Positions 45,264-53,730 of a stretch of 64,000 nucleotides of DNA are shown in pieces. Within the stretch, counting starts at the first letter, position 1. Each line of letters starts with the position of its first letter. The DNA comes from Nocardia aobensis NBRC 100429. GTDB lineage: Bacteria > Actinomycetota > Actinomycetes > Mycobacteriales > Mycobacteriaceae. The notes beneath the pieces were generated by a model, which saw only the letters and a list, made by a program, of their open reading frames with translations, was not told the DNA's origin and searched no databases. The stretch spans positions 1-64,000 of the forward strand of contig NZ_BAFQ01000062.1 of the NCBI RefSeq assembly GCF_000308375.1, read 5' to 3'. Both the position numbers and the translations under genes were made by a program.

Positions 45264-45284
45264 TTTTGTGGGGTCCACACAAAA
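45264..45284. promoter_or_regulatory. MabR-type operator before fabD
   Basis: TTTTGT, nine bases, ACAAAA: this agrees exactly with the TTTTGT-N9-ACAAAA motif that I recall for mycobacterial MabR. The arms extend to seven bases. It lies 67 bases before the fabD start and 42 bases after the mabR stop. Confidence 0.8.
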
Positions 45285-45350
45285 GCGTCGCTCAAACATC
45301 ATCGGCGCCGACATCTCCACGGAGCCCCCTCACAGTGTTTTGTTAGAGGC

Positions 45351-46265
45351 GTGATCGCGTTGTTCGCCCCTGGACAGGGCTCCCAGACACCCGGCATGCT
45401 CGCGCCATGGCTCGATCTTCCCGGCGCGCGTGACCGCCTCGAACTGTGGTCCAAGGCCTCCGGCCTGGATCTGCTCCGCCTCGGCACCACGGCCACCGCG
45501 GAGGAGATCACCGATACCGCGGTGACCCAGCCGCTGGTCGTCGCCGCCGCGCTGCTGGCTTTCGCCGAGATTCCGCACGAAGCGGTTCCGGCGGATACCA
45601 TCGTCGCCGGACATTCGGTCGGCGAGCTCGCCGCCGCAGCCGTCGCCGGAGTCGTCTCCCCCGATGACGCGGTGAAACTGGCCGCGATCCGCGGTGCGGA
45701 GATGGCGAAGGCGTGTGCGCTGGTTCCGACCGGCATGTCCGCCGTGCTCGGTGGCGACGAAGCCGCCGTGCTCGACCGGCTCGCCGAGCTCGACCTGGTC
45801 CCGGCCAACCGCAACGCGGTCGGCCAGATCGTGGCGGCAGGCCGGCTGGATGCGCTGGCGGAACTGGCCGCGAACCCGCCGGAGAAGGCGCGGATTCGCG
45901 CGCTGCCCGTCGCCGGGGCCTTCCACACCGCGTTCATGGCACCCGCCCAGGACGCCGTGGCCGAAGCCATCTCCCAGATGGTCCCCGGTGAGCCGACCCG
46001 TACCCTGCTGTCGAACTACGACGGCAAGCCGGTCGACTCGGGCTCCGACGCCATCGAGAAGCTGGCGGCACAGGTGACCCGGCCCGTCCGGTGGGATCTG
46101 TGCACCGAAACCGTTCGCGCGGCAGGGGTTTCCGCGGTGGCCGAATTGCCACCGGCCGGAACCCTGGTCGGCATCGCCAAGCGGGAGCTCAAGGGCACCC
46201 CGAATCTGGCGCTGAAGACCCCCGAGAACATCCCCGCGTTTGTCGAGCTCTCGGCAACCGGCTAG
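45351..46265 (+). CDS. fabD: Malonyl-CoA:ACP transacylase
   Basis: The 304-residue protein begins IALFAPGQGSQTPGML, the N-terminal signature of the family. The catalytic Ser is in GHSVGELAAAA (about residue 90) and the His in VAGAFHTAFM. It loads malonyl groups onto AcpM for the type II fatty acid synthase that elongates mycolate precursors. The GTG at 45351 gives an N-terminus collinear with Rv2243; the frame is open to 45258. It is the first gene of fabD-acpM-kasA. Confidence 0.95.
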   Translation: MIALFAPGQGSQTPGMLAPWLDLPGARDRLELWSKASGLDLLRLGTTATAEEITDTAVTQPLVVAAALLAFAEIPHEAVPADTIVAGHSVGELAAAAVAGVVSPDDAVKLAAIRGAEMAKACALVPTGMSAVLGGDEAAVLDRLAELDLVPANRNAVGQIVAAGRLDALAELAANPPEKARIRALPVAGAFHTAFMAPAQDAVAEAISQMVPGEPTRTLLSNYDGKPVDSGSDAIEKLAAQVTRPVRWDLCTETVRAAGVSAVAELPPAGTLVGIAKRELKGTPNLALKTPENIPAFVELSATG

Positions 46266-46395
46266 CTTTCCTCGCGGCTCGCAGTGACGCGACCGTGAGT
46301 GAGCAGGACGAAACATTCGTCCACCTCGTACCGAAGAAATAATCGGACCTCCGATTCACGTCGGACCAACGAAAGAACAAGAAGGGAGCCACCAA

Positions 46396-46695
46396 GTGGC
46401 CGCTCTGACCCAGGAACAGATCGTCGAAGAGCTCGGCAAGATCATCGAAGAGGTGACCGGCATCGAGCCCTCCGAGGTGACGATCGAGAAGTCTTTCGTC
46501 GATGACCTGGACATCGACTCGCTGTCGATGGTCGAGATCGCCGTGCAGACCGAGGACAAGTACGGCGTGAAGATCCCCGACGAGGATCTCGCCAGCCTCA
46601 AGACCGTGGGTGACGCCGTCTCCTACATCCAGAAGCTCGAGGCCGAGAACTCCGACGCGGCCGCCGAGCTCAAGGCCAAGTTCGACGCCCAGTAA
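46396..46695 (+). CDS. acpM: Meromycolate extension acyl carrier protein
   Basis: The 99-residue acidic protein has the phosphopantetheine site Ser in [14 protein letters not shown] (about residue 39) and the longer C-terminal tail typical of AcpM ([17 protein letters not shown]), which ordinary AcpP lacks. It carries acyl chains for FAS-II. A GTG at 46396 follows GAAGGGAG. It lies 130 bases after fabD; that spacer holds no gene that I can see. Confidence 0.95.
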   Translation: MAALTQEQIVEELGKIIEEVTGIEPSEVTIEKSFVDDLDIDSLSMVEIAVQTEDKYGVKIPDEDLASLKTVGDAVSYIQKLEAENSDAAAELKAKFDAQ

Positions 46696-46705
46696 GGCCG
46701 ACACC

Positions 46706-47956
46706 GTGACCACTCCTTCCACTTTGAACGGGAACTTCCCGAACGTCGTCGTCACCAGCATGGCGGCGACCACGTCGATCGCGGGTGACGTCGATGCGAC
46801 GTGGAAGGGACTCCTCAACGGCGAGAGCGGCATCGACGTTCTCGAGGATTCCTTCATCGAGGAATACGACCTGCCGGTTCGCATCGGCGGCCACCTGAAG
46901 GTTTCGCCGGACACCTTGCTCAGCCGAGTCGAGATCCGCCGCATGGCCTATGTCGAGCGGCTGGCGATGGTGCTGGGGCGTGAGGTGTGGAAGAACGCCG
47001 GCAGCCCCGAGGTCGACCCCGAGCGCCTGGCCGTGGCGATCGGCACCGGTCTCGGCGGCGGCGACGCGCTCATCGACTCGGTGGACAAGCTGAAGAACGG
47101 CGGCTACCGCAAGATCTCGCCGCTGGCCGTTCAGATGGTCATGCCGAACGGGCCGTCCGCTGTCGTGGGCCTCGAACTGGGCGCCAAGGCGGGAGTGGTC
47201 ACCCCGGTCTCGGCATGTTCGTCGGGATCCGAGGGCATCGCCAACGCGTGGCGGATGATCGTCATGGGCGACGCCGACATGGTCGTCACCGGCGGTGTCG
47301 AGGGATACATCTCCGACGTGCCGATCGCCGCGTTCTCCATGATGCGCGCGATGAGCACCCGCAACGACGACCCCAAGGGCGCGTCGCGGCCGTTCGACAA
47401 GGATCGTGACGGCTTCGTCTTCGGCGAGGCCGGTGCACTGATGGTCGTGGAGACCGAAGAGCACGCCAAGGCGCGCGGGGCCACCATCCACGCTCGCCTG
47501 CTGGGTGCCGGCATCACCTCCGACGGCTTCCATCTGGTCGCCCCGGATCCCACGGGTGCCGGTGCGGCGCGCGCCATGGAGCGCGCCATGCAGACCGCCG
47601 GACTGACGAAGTCCGACATCACGCACATCAATGCGCACGCGACCGCCACCCCGATCGGGGACACCGCGGAAGCGAACGCGATCCACAAGGCCGTGGGCAC
47701 GCACGCCTCGGTCTACGCGCCCAAGTCCGCCCTGGGCCACTCGATCGGCGCTGTGGGCGCCCTCGAGTCGGTACTCACAGTGCTCAGCATTCGCGACGGC
47801 ATCGTTCCGCCCACGCTGAACCTGGAGAACCAGGACCCGGAGATCGACCTGGATGTCGTGCACGGTGAGGCCCGTCGCCAGGACATCGAGTACGCGATCA
47901 ACAACTCGTTCGGTTTCGGCGGCCACAACGTGGCGCTCGCCTTCGGACGGTACTGA
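46706..47956 (+). CDS. kasA: Beta-ketoacyl-ACP synthase KasA
   Basis: The 416-residue protein matches KasA. The triad is Cys in SACSSGSEG (about residue 171), His in [11 protein letters not shown] (about 311) and His in [12 protein letters not shown] (about 345). It elongates meromycolate chains by condensing malonyl-AcpM. Where the M. tuberculosis KasA His loop has Gly after NAH, this one has Ala as in KasB. It is the only such synthase here; M. tuberculosis has kasA and kasB in tandem. The GTG at 46706 is 10 bases after acpM. Confidence 0.94.
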   Translation: MTTPSTLNGNFPNVVVTSMAATTSIAGDVDATWKGLLNGESGIDVLEDSFIEEYDLPVRIGGHLKVSPDTLLSRVEIRRMAYVERLAMVLGREVWKNAGSPEVDPERLAVAIGTGLGGGDALIDSVDKLKNGGYRKISPLAVQMVMPNGPSAVVGLELGAKAGVVTPVSACSSGSEGIANAWRMIVMGDADMVVTGGVEGYISDVPIAAFSMMRAMSTRNDDPKGASRPFDKDRDGFVFGEAGALMVVETEEHAKARGATIHARLLGAGITSDGFHLVAPDPTGAGAARAMERAMQTAGLTKSDITHINAHATATPIGDTAEANAIHKAVGTHASVYAPKSALGHSIGAVGALESVLTVLSIRDGIVPPTLNLENQDPEIDLDVVHGEARRQDIEYAINNSFGFGGHNVALAFGRY

Positions 47957-47995
47957 TCCGACTCGTCGACAACGTCTGTCGACAACTTCAGCGAA

Positions 47996-48049
47996 CCCGG
48001 TGGGGCTTTTCGGCCAAGGCAGATCCCCTCGTCGAAAAGCCCCACCGGG
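47996..48049 (+). terminator. Terminator-like hairpin between kasA and accD6
   Basis: A perfect 17-bp inverted repeat (47996-48012 and 48033-48049, CCCGGTGGGGCTTTTCG on the left arm) with a 20-base loop is followed by ATTTT. It starts 39 bases after kasA and precedes accD6 by 56 bases, so accD6 likely has its own promoter or depends on read-through. Confidence 0.8.
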
Positions 48050-48105
48050 ATTTTCATCTTCGCAGCCGCGTCAGCGACTCCACATTCCCTCGAGGAGAGA
48101 CCGCG

Positions 48106-49551
48106 ATGACCATCATGGCCCCCGCGCAGGCGGACGCCACGACCGATCCCCGGGATCCGCTGGGTCGGTTGCAGCGCTTCTTCGATCCCGGAACGGTCCT
48201 CCCGCTCCACCCCCGCGACAAGTCCGGCGTGCTGGCCGCCATCGGCGAGGTCGACGGCGTGCGCACCGTCGCGTACTGCTCCGACGCCACCGTGATGGGC
48301 GGGGCCATGGGTGTCGACGGGTGCAAGCACATCGTGGACGCGATCGATACCGCCATCGACTCCCGGATTCCCGTCGTCGGCATCTGGCATTCGGGTGGTG
48401 CGCGCCTGGCCGAGGGCGTCGAGGCACTGCACGCGGTGGGCACCGTCTTCGAGGCGATGGTTCGCGCGTCGGGCCTGGTCCCCCAGATTTCGATCGTGGT
48501 CGGCTTCGCCGCCGGCGGCGCCGCGTACGGTCCCGCGCTGACCGACGTCGTGATCATGGCGCCCGAGGGCCGCGTCTTCGTCACCGGTCCGGATGTCGTC
48601 AAGTCGGTCACCGGTGAGAACGTCGACATGGCCACCCTCGGTGGTCCCGAGACCCACGGCAAGAAGTCCGGTGTGTGCCATATCGTCGCCGACGACGAGA
48701 ACGACGCGATGCACCGCGGCCGCCGCCTGGTCTCGATGTTCGCCGAACAGGGCGAATTCGACCTGTCCGCCGCCGCCCACGGCGATGTGGACCTCAAGGC
48801 GATGCTGCCGGAGTCGGCCAAGCGCGCCTACGACGTCAAGCCGGTCGTGCGCGAGCTGCTCGACAAGATCCCCTCGCCGGACGGTAACGACGAATCCTCC
48901 TTCGAGGAGCTGCAGGGCGGTTACGCCCGCAGCATCGTCACCGGCCTGGGCCGCCTCGGTGGGCGCACGGTCGGTGTGCTCGCCAACAACCCGCTGCGCA
49001 TGGGCGGCTGCCTCACCAGCGAATCCGCCGAGAAGGCAGCGCGTTTCGTGCGCCTGTGCAATTCCTTCGGCATTCCGCTGGTCGTGATCACCGACGTGCC
49101 CGGCTACCTGCCCGGTGTCGGCATGGAATGGGAGGGCGTGGTGCGCCGCGGCGCGAAGCTGCTGCACGCCTTCGCCGAGGCCCGCGTTCCGCGCGTCACG
49201 CTGGTGACCCGGAAGATCTACGGCGGCGCCTACATCGCGATGAACGCCCGCTCTCTGGGCGCGACCGCGGTGTACGCCTGGCCGGAGTCCGAGGTCGCCG
49301 TGATGGGCGCCAAGGCCGCGGTCGGCATTCTGCACAAGAAGGCCATCGCGAAGGCCCCCGAGGAGGAGCGCGAGGCTCTGATCGAGCGCCTCACCGCCGA
49401 ACACGAGACCATCGCCGGCGGTGTCGGGCGCGCCCTGTCCATCGGCGTCGTGGACGAGGTCATCGACCCCGCCAAGACCCGGTCCACCATTGCCGCCGCG
49501 CTGGCCTCGGCGCCGGCCAAGGCCAGCCACAACAAGAACATTCCGCTGTAA
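48106..49551 (+). CDS. accD6: Acyl-CoA carboxylase beta subunit AccD6
   Basis: The 481-residue carboxyltransferase matches Rv2247: VDGVRTVAYCSDATVMGGAMG, IPVVGIWHSGGARLAEGVEALH, GFAAGGAAYGPALTDVVIMA and, in the C-terminal half, RVTLVTRKIYGGAYIAMNARSLGAT. The two Gly-rich loops form the oxyanion holes. With a biotinylated alpha subunit it makes malonyl-CoA for FAS-I and FAS-II. GAGGAGA stands before the ATG at 48106; ATG 48115 is possible. Confidence 0.94.
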   Translation: MTIMAPAQADATTDPRDPLGRLQRFFDPGTVLPLHPRDKSGVLAAIGEVDGVRTVAYCSDATVMGGAMGVDGCKHIVDAIDTAIDSRIPVVGIWHSGGARLAEGVEALHAVGTVFEAMVRASGLVPQISIVVGFAAGGAAYGPALTDVVIMAPEGRVFVTGPDVVKSVTGENVDMATLGGPETHGKKSGVCHIVADDENDAMHRGRRLVSMFAEQGEFDLSAAAHGDVDLKAMLPESAKRAYDVKPVVRELLDKIPSPDGNDESSFEELQGGYARSIVTGLGRLGGRTVGVLANNPLRMGGCLTSESAEKAARFVRLCNSFGIPLVVITDVPGYLPGVGMEWEGVVRRGAKLLHAFAEARVPRVTLVTRKIYGGAYIAMNARSLGATAVYAWPESEVAVMGAKAAVGILHKKAIAKAPEEEREALIERLTAEHETIAGGVGRALSIGVVDEVIDPAKTRSTIAAALASAPAKASHNKNIPL

Positions 49552-49629
49552 AGCTCTCGGCGGCAACACATTACGGGTGGTCTCCCGCGCGGAGGCCACC
49601 CGTCGTGTTTCCCGGGACCGATGCGGAAC

Positions 49630-50157
49630 TCAGCCGACGTCGCGGCGGAGCCAGGTGACCTCGGCGCCTTCGCCGCCGGTGCGGAAGGGTTCGAGTTCGT
49701 CGTCCCAGGCGGTGCCCAGGGCGCGATCGATATCGGCGGAGATGTCGCCGTTGCGGCCACGAGCCCGGGCCGCGCGCACGATTTCCCGCAGGCGCATCTC
49801 GCCGACCATGACGTCGCCGTTGGCGCTCATCGCACCGGTCCACAATCCGAGGCCGGGAACGAAACTGTAGCGTTCGCCGTCGACCCCTTCGGAGGGATCC
49901 TCGGTGACCTCGAAGCGCAGCACCGGCCAATCCCGCAACGCCTTGGCAATTCGCCCCGCGGTGCCGACCGGGCCCACCCAGTCGGTGGTTGCGCGCAGTT
50001 GTCCCGCGGCGGCCGGCTGGGCGGTCCAGCGCAGCGACGCAGGCGATTTCAGAGTGGAGGAAAGCGTCCATTCGATGTGCGGGCACAGCGCGGCCGGTGA
50101 CGCGTGGATGTACACCACACCACACGTCACATCCGCGAACTGATCAGATGCGCGCAC
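49630..50157 (-). CDS. DUF3145 family protein
   Basis: The 175-residue protein is close along its length to DUF3145 proteins: the start RASDQFADVTCGVVYIHASP, then WTAQPAAAGQLRATTDWVGPVGT, GAMSANGDVMVGEMRLR and WDDELEPFRTGGEGAEVTWL. The GTG at 50157 has GGAGG seven bases upstream. The function is unknown; it is widely conserved as a single gene in mycolate actinobacteria. It converges with accD6. Confidence 0.9.
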   Translation of the reverse strand: MRASDQFADVTCGVVYIHASPAALCPHIEWTLSSTLKSPASLRWTAQPAAAGQLRATTDWVGPVGTAGRIAKALRDWPVLRFEVTEDPSEGVDGERYSFVPGLGLWTGAMSANGDVMVGEMRLREIVRAARARGRNGDISADIDRALGTAWDDELEPFRTGGEGAEVTWLRRDVG

Positions 50158-50253
50158 CTGTACACCTCCAGCCTCGACGTCGGACGTCTTCCCCAACATC
50201 CCGTCGAGCGCAGGCGTTGCCCGAGTTTACTGGAGTGCCCGATGTTACGGCTG

Positions 50254-51087
50254 TTACTTTTCTGCCGTGTCGCGAATCCGCTGGATATCGGCGATGACGG
50301 CGTCGCTGAGCGTCGGCCACACCGCTCGGGCCCAATCGCCGAAATTCTCGTCGCTCAACGCCACACACGCCACCTCGATCTCCGGATCCACCCACAGGAA
50401 GGTGCCGGACTGCCCGAAATGCCCGTAGCTTCGCGGCGAGTTGGCTCCCCCCGTCCAATGCGGAGTCTTGTGGTCGCGGATCTCGAATCCCAGACCCCAA
50501 TCATTGGGGCGCTGCGATCCGTATCCGGGAAGGACTCCGCCGACGCCCGGGAATTGCACGGAAGTCGCCGCGGTGAGCATGTCACCGGATATCAAGATCG
50601 GGTTCAGCAATTCTCCAGCGAAACGCAGCAGATCGTTCACCGTGGAGCGGGCGGCGTGCCCGGCGGATCCGGCCAGTACCGAGGATTTCATTCCGAGTGG
50701 CTCGAACACCGCTTGCCGCAGATATTCCGGGAATTCGATTCCGGTCTCGCGCGTGAGGAACTCGGCGAGTACCTCGAATCCGGCGCTGGAATAGATGCGG
50801 CGCTGCCCGGGCTCGGCCATGATCACGGTGGTGTCGAACGCCAGTCCGGCCGTATGCGCCAGCAGGTGCCGCACGGTGGAGCCGGGCGGGCCGGCGGGCT
50901 GGTCGAGTTCGATCGCACCTTCTTCGACCGCCACCAGAACGGCGTAGGCGGCAAGGGGTTTCGTGACCGACGCGAGGGAGAACACCCGATCGAGGTCTCC
51001 CTCGGTGCCGACCACGCCATGGGTATCGACGACGCCCGCGGCGGCGTGCCGGACGGGCCAGTCGCGAATCTGTTCCAGTGCTCGCAC
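50254..51087 (-). CDS. Serine hydrolase of the beta-lactamase/PBP-like fold
   Basis: The 277-residue protein has the SxxK motif SVTK (about residue 41) in VFSLASVTKPLAAYA, a Tyr-containing IYSSAGFEVLAEFL segment in place of YxN, and YGHFGQSGTFLWVDP near the C-terminus for the KTG-like motif. These are the active-site residues of class C-like esterases and D-aminopeptidases. There is no signal peptide, so it is cytoplasmic and probably not a beta-lactamase. The GTG at 51087 is chosen; the frame is open to 51309. Confidence 0.83.
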   Translation of the reverse strand: MRALEQIRDWPVRHAAAGVVDTHGVVGTEGDLDRVFSLASVTKPLAAYAVLVAVEEGAIELDQPAGPPGSTVRHLLAHTAGLAFDTTVIMAEPGQRRIYSSAGFEVLAEFLTRETGIEFPEYLRQAVFEPLGMKSSVLAGSAGHAARSTVNDLLRFAGELLNPILISGDMLTAATSVQFPGVGGVLPGYGSQRPNDWGLGFEIRDHKTPHWTGGANSPRSYGHFGQSGTFLWVDPEIEVACVALSDENFGDWARAVWPTLSDAVIADIQRIRDTAEK

Positions 51088-51137
51088 GGCACCGAGCCTA
51101 CGAGAAGGGCCCGACCCCACCGCCGCGGGGAGTCCGG

Positions 51138-51509
51138 TTACGCCGGGCCGTCGCTGCGATAGGGCGCGGCCACCAGTTGCTCGTCCTGACGAGCCAGCAG
51201 CGTGCGGCGCCGGGACAGCTCGGCGATCTGCGCGTCGAGGTGAGAAAGGCCCTCCCGCATGATCTTTCGGGTGTGATCGCAGTGCTGCAAGCCCGTGGCG
51301 GTCGCACACGGCAGCAGTTCGCGGATGGCGCTGGTCGGCAGTCCGGCAGCGAGTAGTTCGCGAATGCGATGCACCCGCTGCGGTGCGTCGTCGGTGTAGA
51401 CGCGGTAGCCGTTGCCGTCGCGGCGGGCGCTCAGCAGACCCTGTTCCTCGTAGTAGCGCAGCAGGCGGGTGCTGACGCCGGTGGTGTTCGCCAGCTCGCC
51501 GATCAGCAC
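51138..51509 (-). CDS. MerR family transcriptional regulator
   Basis: The 123-residue protein starts with the MerR helix-turn-helix IGELANTTGVSTRLLRYYEEQGLL and the RVYTDDAPQRVHRIRELLAAG wing, followed by a coiled-coil dimer helix. CDHTRK in the effector part contains a single Cys, not the Cys pattern of metal sensors. It is divergent from the hydrolase gene, whose promoter has a 20-bp spacer, typical of MerR targets. Confidence 0.9.
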   Translation of the reverse strand: MLIGELANTTGVSTRLLRYYEEQGLLSARRDGNGYRVYTDDAPQRVHRIRELLAAGLPTSAIRELLPCATATGLQHCDHTRKIMREGLSHLDAQIAELSRRRTLLARQDEQLVAAPYRSDGPA

Positions 51510-51524
51510 CGCACCCTCCCGGGC

Positions 51525-51556
51525 TTGACCTTCACACTCATGTCAATCCCTAACGT
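51525..51556 (+). promoter_or_regulatory. MerR-type promoter with 20-bp spacer
   Basis: TTGACC (51525-51530) and TAACGT (51551-51556) are 20 bases apart, too far for unaided polymerase but normal for MerR-activated promoters. TTGAC and GTCAA (51542-51546) form an inverted repeat across the spacer. The transcript would start about at the ATG 51564, giving a leaderless mRNA. Confidence 0.78.
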
Positions 51557-51563
51557 CGCGGCC

Positions 51564-52337
51564 ATGACGAACATTTCACTGTCCACCTCGGTCACCGGCA
51601 GCGGTCCCGCGGTCGTGCTCGCGCACGGCGCGGGCGGCGGGATCGAGGCCAACTTCGGTTCTCTGATCCCGTTGCTCGCCGAGCGGCACACCGTGATCGG
51701 CTCCGACTATCCGGCCGACGACACCGTCCTGACTCTCGACGGGTTGGCCGACGCACTGGTCGGGGAGGCCGTGGCGGCGGGCGCCGAGCGCTTCCCGATC
51801 ATCGGGTTCTCGCTCGGCACGGCGGTGGCGGTGCGCGCCGCCGTGCGTCATCCCGATCGGGTCAGCGGGTTGGTGCTCGCGGCCGGGCTGGCGCGAGCCG
51901 ACCATCGGGCCCGGCTCGTGCTGGATCTGTGGCGCGGCGCGCTCGCCGCCCGCGATCACGACGCGTTCGCGCGCGTGGTGCTGCTGTCCGGATACAGTGC
52001 CGCGTTCACCAATTCGCTACCGGACGAGGTGTTTTCGCAGTATCTGGCGCAGATCGCGGCCCAGGTACCGGGTGGGGCGGCGGCGCAGGCGGATCTGGTG
52101 GCCCGGGTGGACACCCGTGCCGATCTGCCGCGGGTCGCGGTGCCGACCCGGGTCATCGCGGCCACGGCGGATCTGCTGGTCGATCCCGCGAATTCGCGCG
52201 AGCTGGCGACGGCGATTCCGGGCGCCGATCATGTCGAGGTGGCGGCGGGACACGTGCTGATGCACGAGGCGCCGCAGGCGTGGCATCGCGCCGTCCTCGA
52301 CTACTTCGCGGACAGCTCCCGGATCCACGCCGCCTGA
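51564..52337 (+). CDS. Alpha/beta hydrolase
   Basis: The 257-residue protein has the alpha/beta-hydrolase layout: the oxyanion loop LAHGAGGGIEANFG, the nucleophile elbow GFSLGTAVAV (Ser about residue 94), the acid in ATADLLVDPANS and the His in VAAGHVLMHEAP. It hydrolyses an ester, lactone or similar bond. The ATG at 51564 is chosen since the ATG at 51540 lies inside the promoter; no ribosome site precedes it, which fits leaderless translation. It is probably activated by the divergent MerR protein. Confidence 0.88.
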   Translation: MTNISLSTSVTGSGPAVVLAHGAGGGIEANFGSLIPLLAERHTVIGSDYPADDTVLTLDGLADALVGEAVAAGAERFPIIGFSLGTAVAVRAAVRHPDRVSGLVLAAGLARADHRARLVLDLWRGALAARDHDAFARVVLLSGYSAAFTNSLPDEVFSQYLAQIAAQVPGGAAAQADLVARVDTRADLPRVAVPTRVIAATADLLVDPANSRELATAIPGADHVEVAAGHVLMHEAPQAWHRAVLDYFADSSRIHAA

Positions 52338-52378
52338 TCGGTTTCCGATCCGGGTGGACACCGTACGACGCCGCAGCG

Positions 52379-53593
52379 ATGACCGTTACCATCGGTTGCA
52401 CTATGGGCGAGGTTGCTGAGGTACACGGTGAGGTGGCGAGCGGTTTCGAGCCGGTCGCGGACGCGTTTCGGCGCAACTTCGCCCGGTTCGGCGAAATCGG
52501 CGCGGCCGTGGCCGTGTACGACGGGGACCGGCCGGTGGTGGATCTGTGGGCGGGGTTCCGCGATCGCCGCGGACAGCTGCCGTGGGAGCGCGACACCATG
52601 GTTCCGGTGTTCTCCTCGACGAAGGGGATGACGGCATTCGCCGTGGCGAGTGCCGTCTCGCGTGGGGTGCTCGACTACCAGGCGCCGGTCGCGCAGTACT
52701 GGCCGGAATTCGCCGCGCACGGCAAGGAATCGATCACCGTGCGGCAGCTGCTCGACCATCGCGCGGGTCTGCCGGTGCTGGATCGGGTGGTGCGGCTGTC
52801 GGATATGGCCGACCGGGATCGGCTCGCGGGAATTCTGGCCGACCAGAAACCACTGTGGAGCCCGGGCACCCGGCAGGGTTATCACCCGATCACCGCCGGG
52901 CTGTATCAGGGCGAACTGCTCCGCCGCGTCGATCCGCGGCACCGCACCCTGGGCCGCATCTTCGCCGAGGACTTCGCCGGCCCGCTCGAGCTGGACTTCT
53001 TCATCGGACTGCCGCAGGAGCAATCCCTCGATCGCATCGCCACGCTCGCGTCCACCTCCGGGCTGGACGTGCTGAGGTACGAGCGAGACGTGCCGCTGCG
53101 CATCGCGATTCAGATGTTCCTGCGGCGCGGCCTGACCTATCGCGCCTTGAGCAGCCCCCGCACGGGCGCGCCCGCACGTGCCACCCGCCGTGAATTCCTC
53201 GGCGTCGAGAGCCCGGCCGCGGGCGGCGTGGGCACGGCACGGTCCCTGGCGCGGGTCTACGGCGCGGCGGCCGGACGCACCGGTGAATTGCCCATCGCAC
53301 CGGGCATTCTCGACCGGCTGGCCACCGCCGACACCGTCGACGATGTACCCGCCGACGATCTGGTGCTGCTCACCCGCAGCCGCTACCACCTGGGGTTCCG
53401 CAAATCCTGTGGCAGCTTCCGTTTCGGCAGCGACAAGCGCGCCTACGGCACCACCGGTTACGGGGGCTCGTTCGGATTCGCCGATCCGGCAACGGGTTTG
53501 GGTTTCGGCTATGTGATGAACCGCCTCGGCACCGCAGTCCTCGACGATGCGCGGGCCCGTGCCGTCCGGGAGGCATTACTCCGCTGCGGCTGA
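52379..53593 (+). CDS. Serine esterase of the beta-lactamase fold (EstB/LpqK-like)
   Basis: This product of about 404 residues has SxxK as SSTK in VPVFSSTKGMTAFA, YHPIT for the YxN position and a C-terminal YGTTGYGGSFGFADP for the HTG/KTG loop. The VVDLWAGFRDRRGQ region is common in esterases of family VIII. It has no signal peptide. The start is uncertain between the ATG at 52379 and the ATG at 52403; neither has a clear ribosome site. It follows the alpha/beta hydrolase by 41 bases and may be co-transcribed with it. Confidence 0.85.
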   Translation: MTVTIGCTMGEVAEVHGEVASGFEPVADAFRRNFARFGEIGAAVAVYDGDRPVVDLWAGFRDRRGQLPWERDTMVPVFSSTKGMTAFAVASAVSRGVLDYQAPVAQYWPEFAAHGKESITVRQLLDHRAGLPVLDRVVRLSDMADRDRLAGILADQKPLWSPGTRQGYHPITAGLYQGELLRRVDPRHRTLGRIFAEDFAGPLELDFFIGLPQEQSLDRIATLASTSGLDVLRYERDVPLRIAIQMFLRRGLTYRALSSPRTGAPARATRREFLGVESPAAGGVGTARSLARVYGAAAGRTGELPIAPGILDRLATADTVDDVPADDLVLLTRSRYHLGFRKSCGSFRFGSDKRAYGTTGYGGSFGFADPATGLGFGYVMNRLGTAVLDDARARAVREALLRCG

Positions 53594-53730
53594 TCTCGCC
53601 ACCCGCGCCGACTTACCACCACTGACGATGACCTCTTCCGTGCTGTTAACTCACTCGTTGCCGGCAGGTGACCGGGTGTGCGAGCGGATCGCACACACTG
53701 TCCGAGCCGGACGGCGAGAAGAAAGCGCGG

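Noticed and set aside
47713..49599. Minus-strand frame of 628 codons opposite kasA-accD6
   Set aside because: Antisense shadow of two conserved FAS-II genes; it also crosses the terminator.
51540..51563. ATG at 51540 as start of the alpha/beta hydrolase
   Set aside because: It lies between the -35 and -10 of the MerR-type promoter and so cannot be in the transcript.
50254..53593. The two SxxK proteins as secreted beta-lactamases
   Set aside because: Neither has a signal peptide, and the sequence around the motifs fits family VIII esterase-like hydrolases better.
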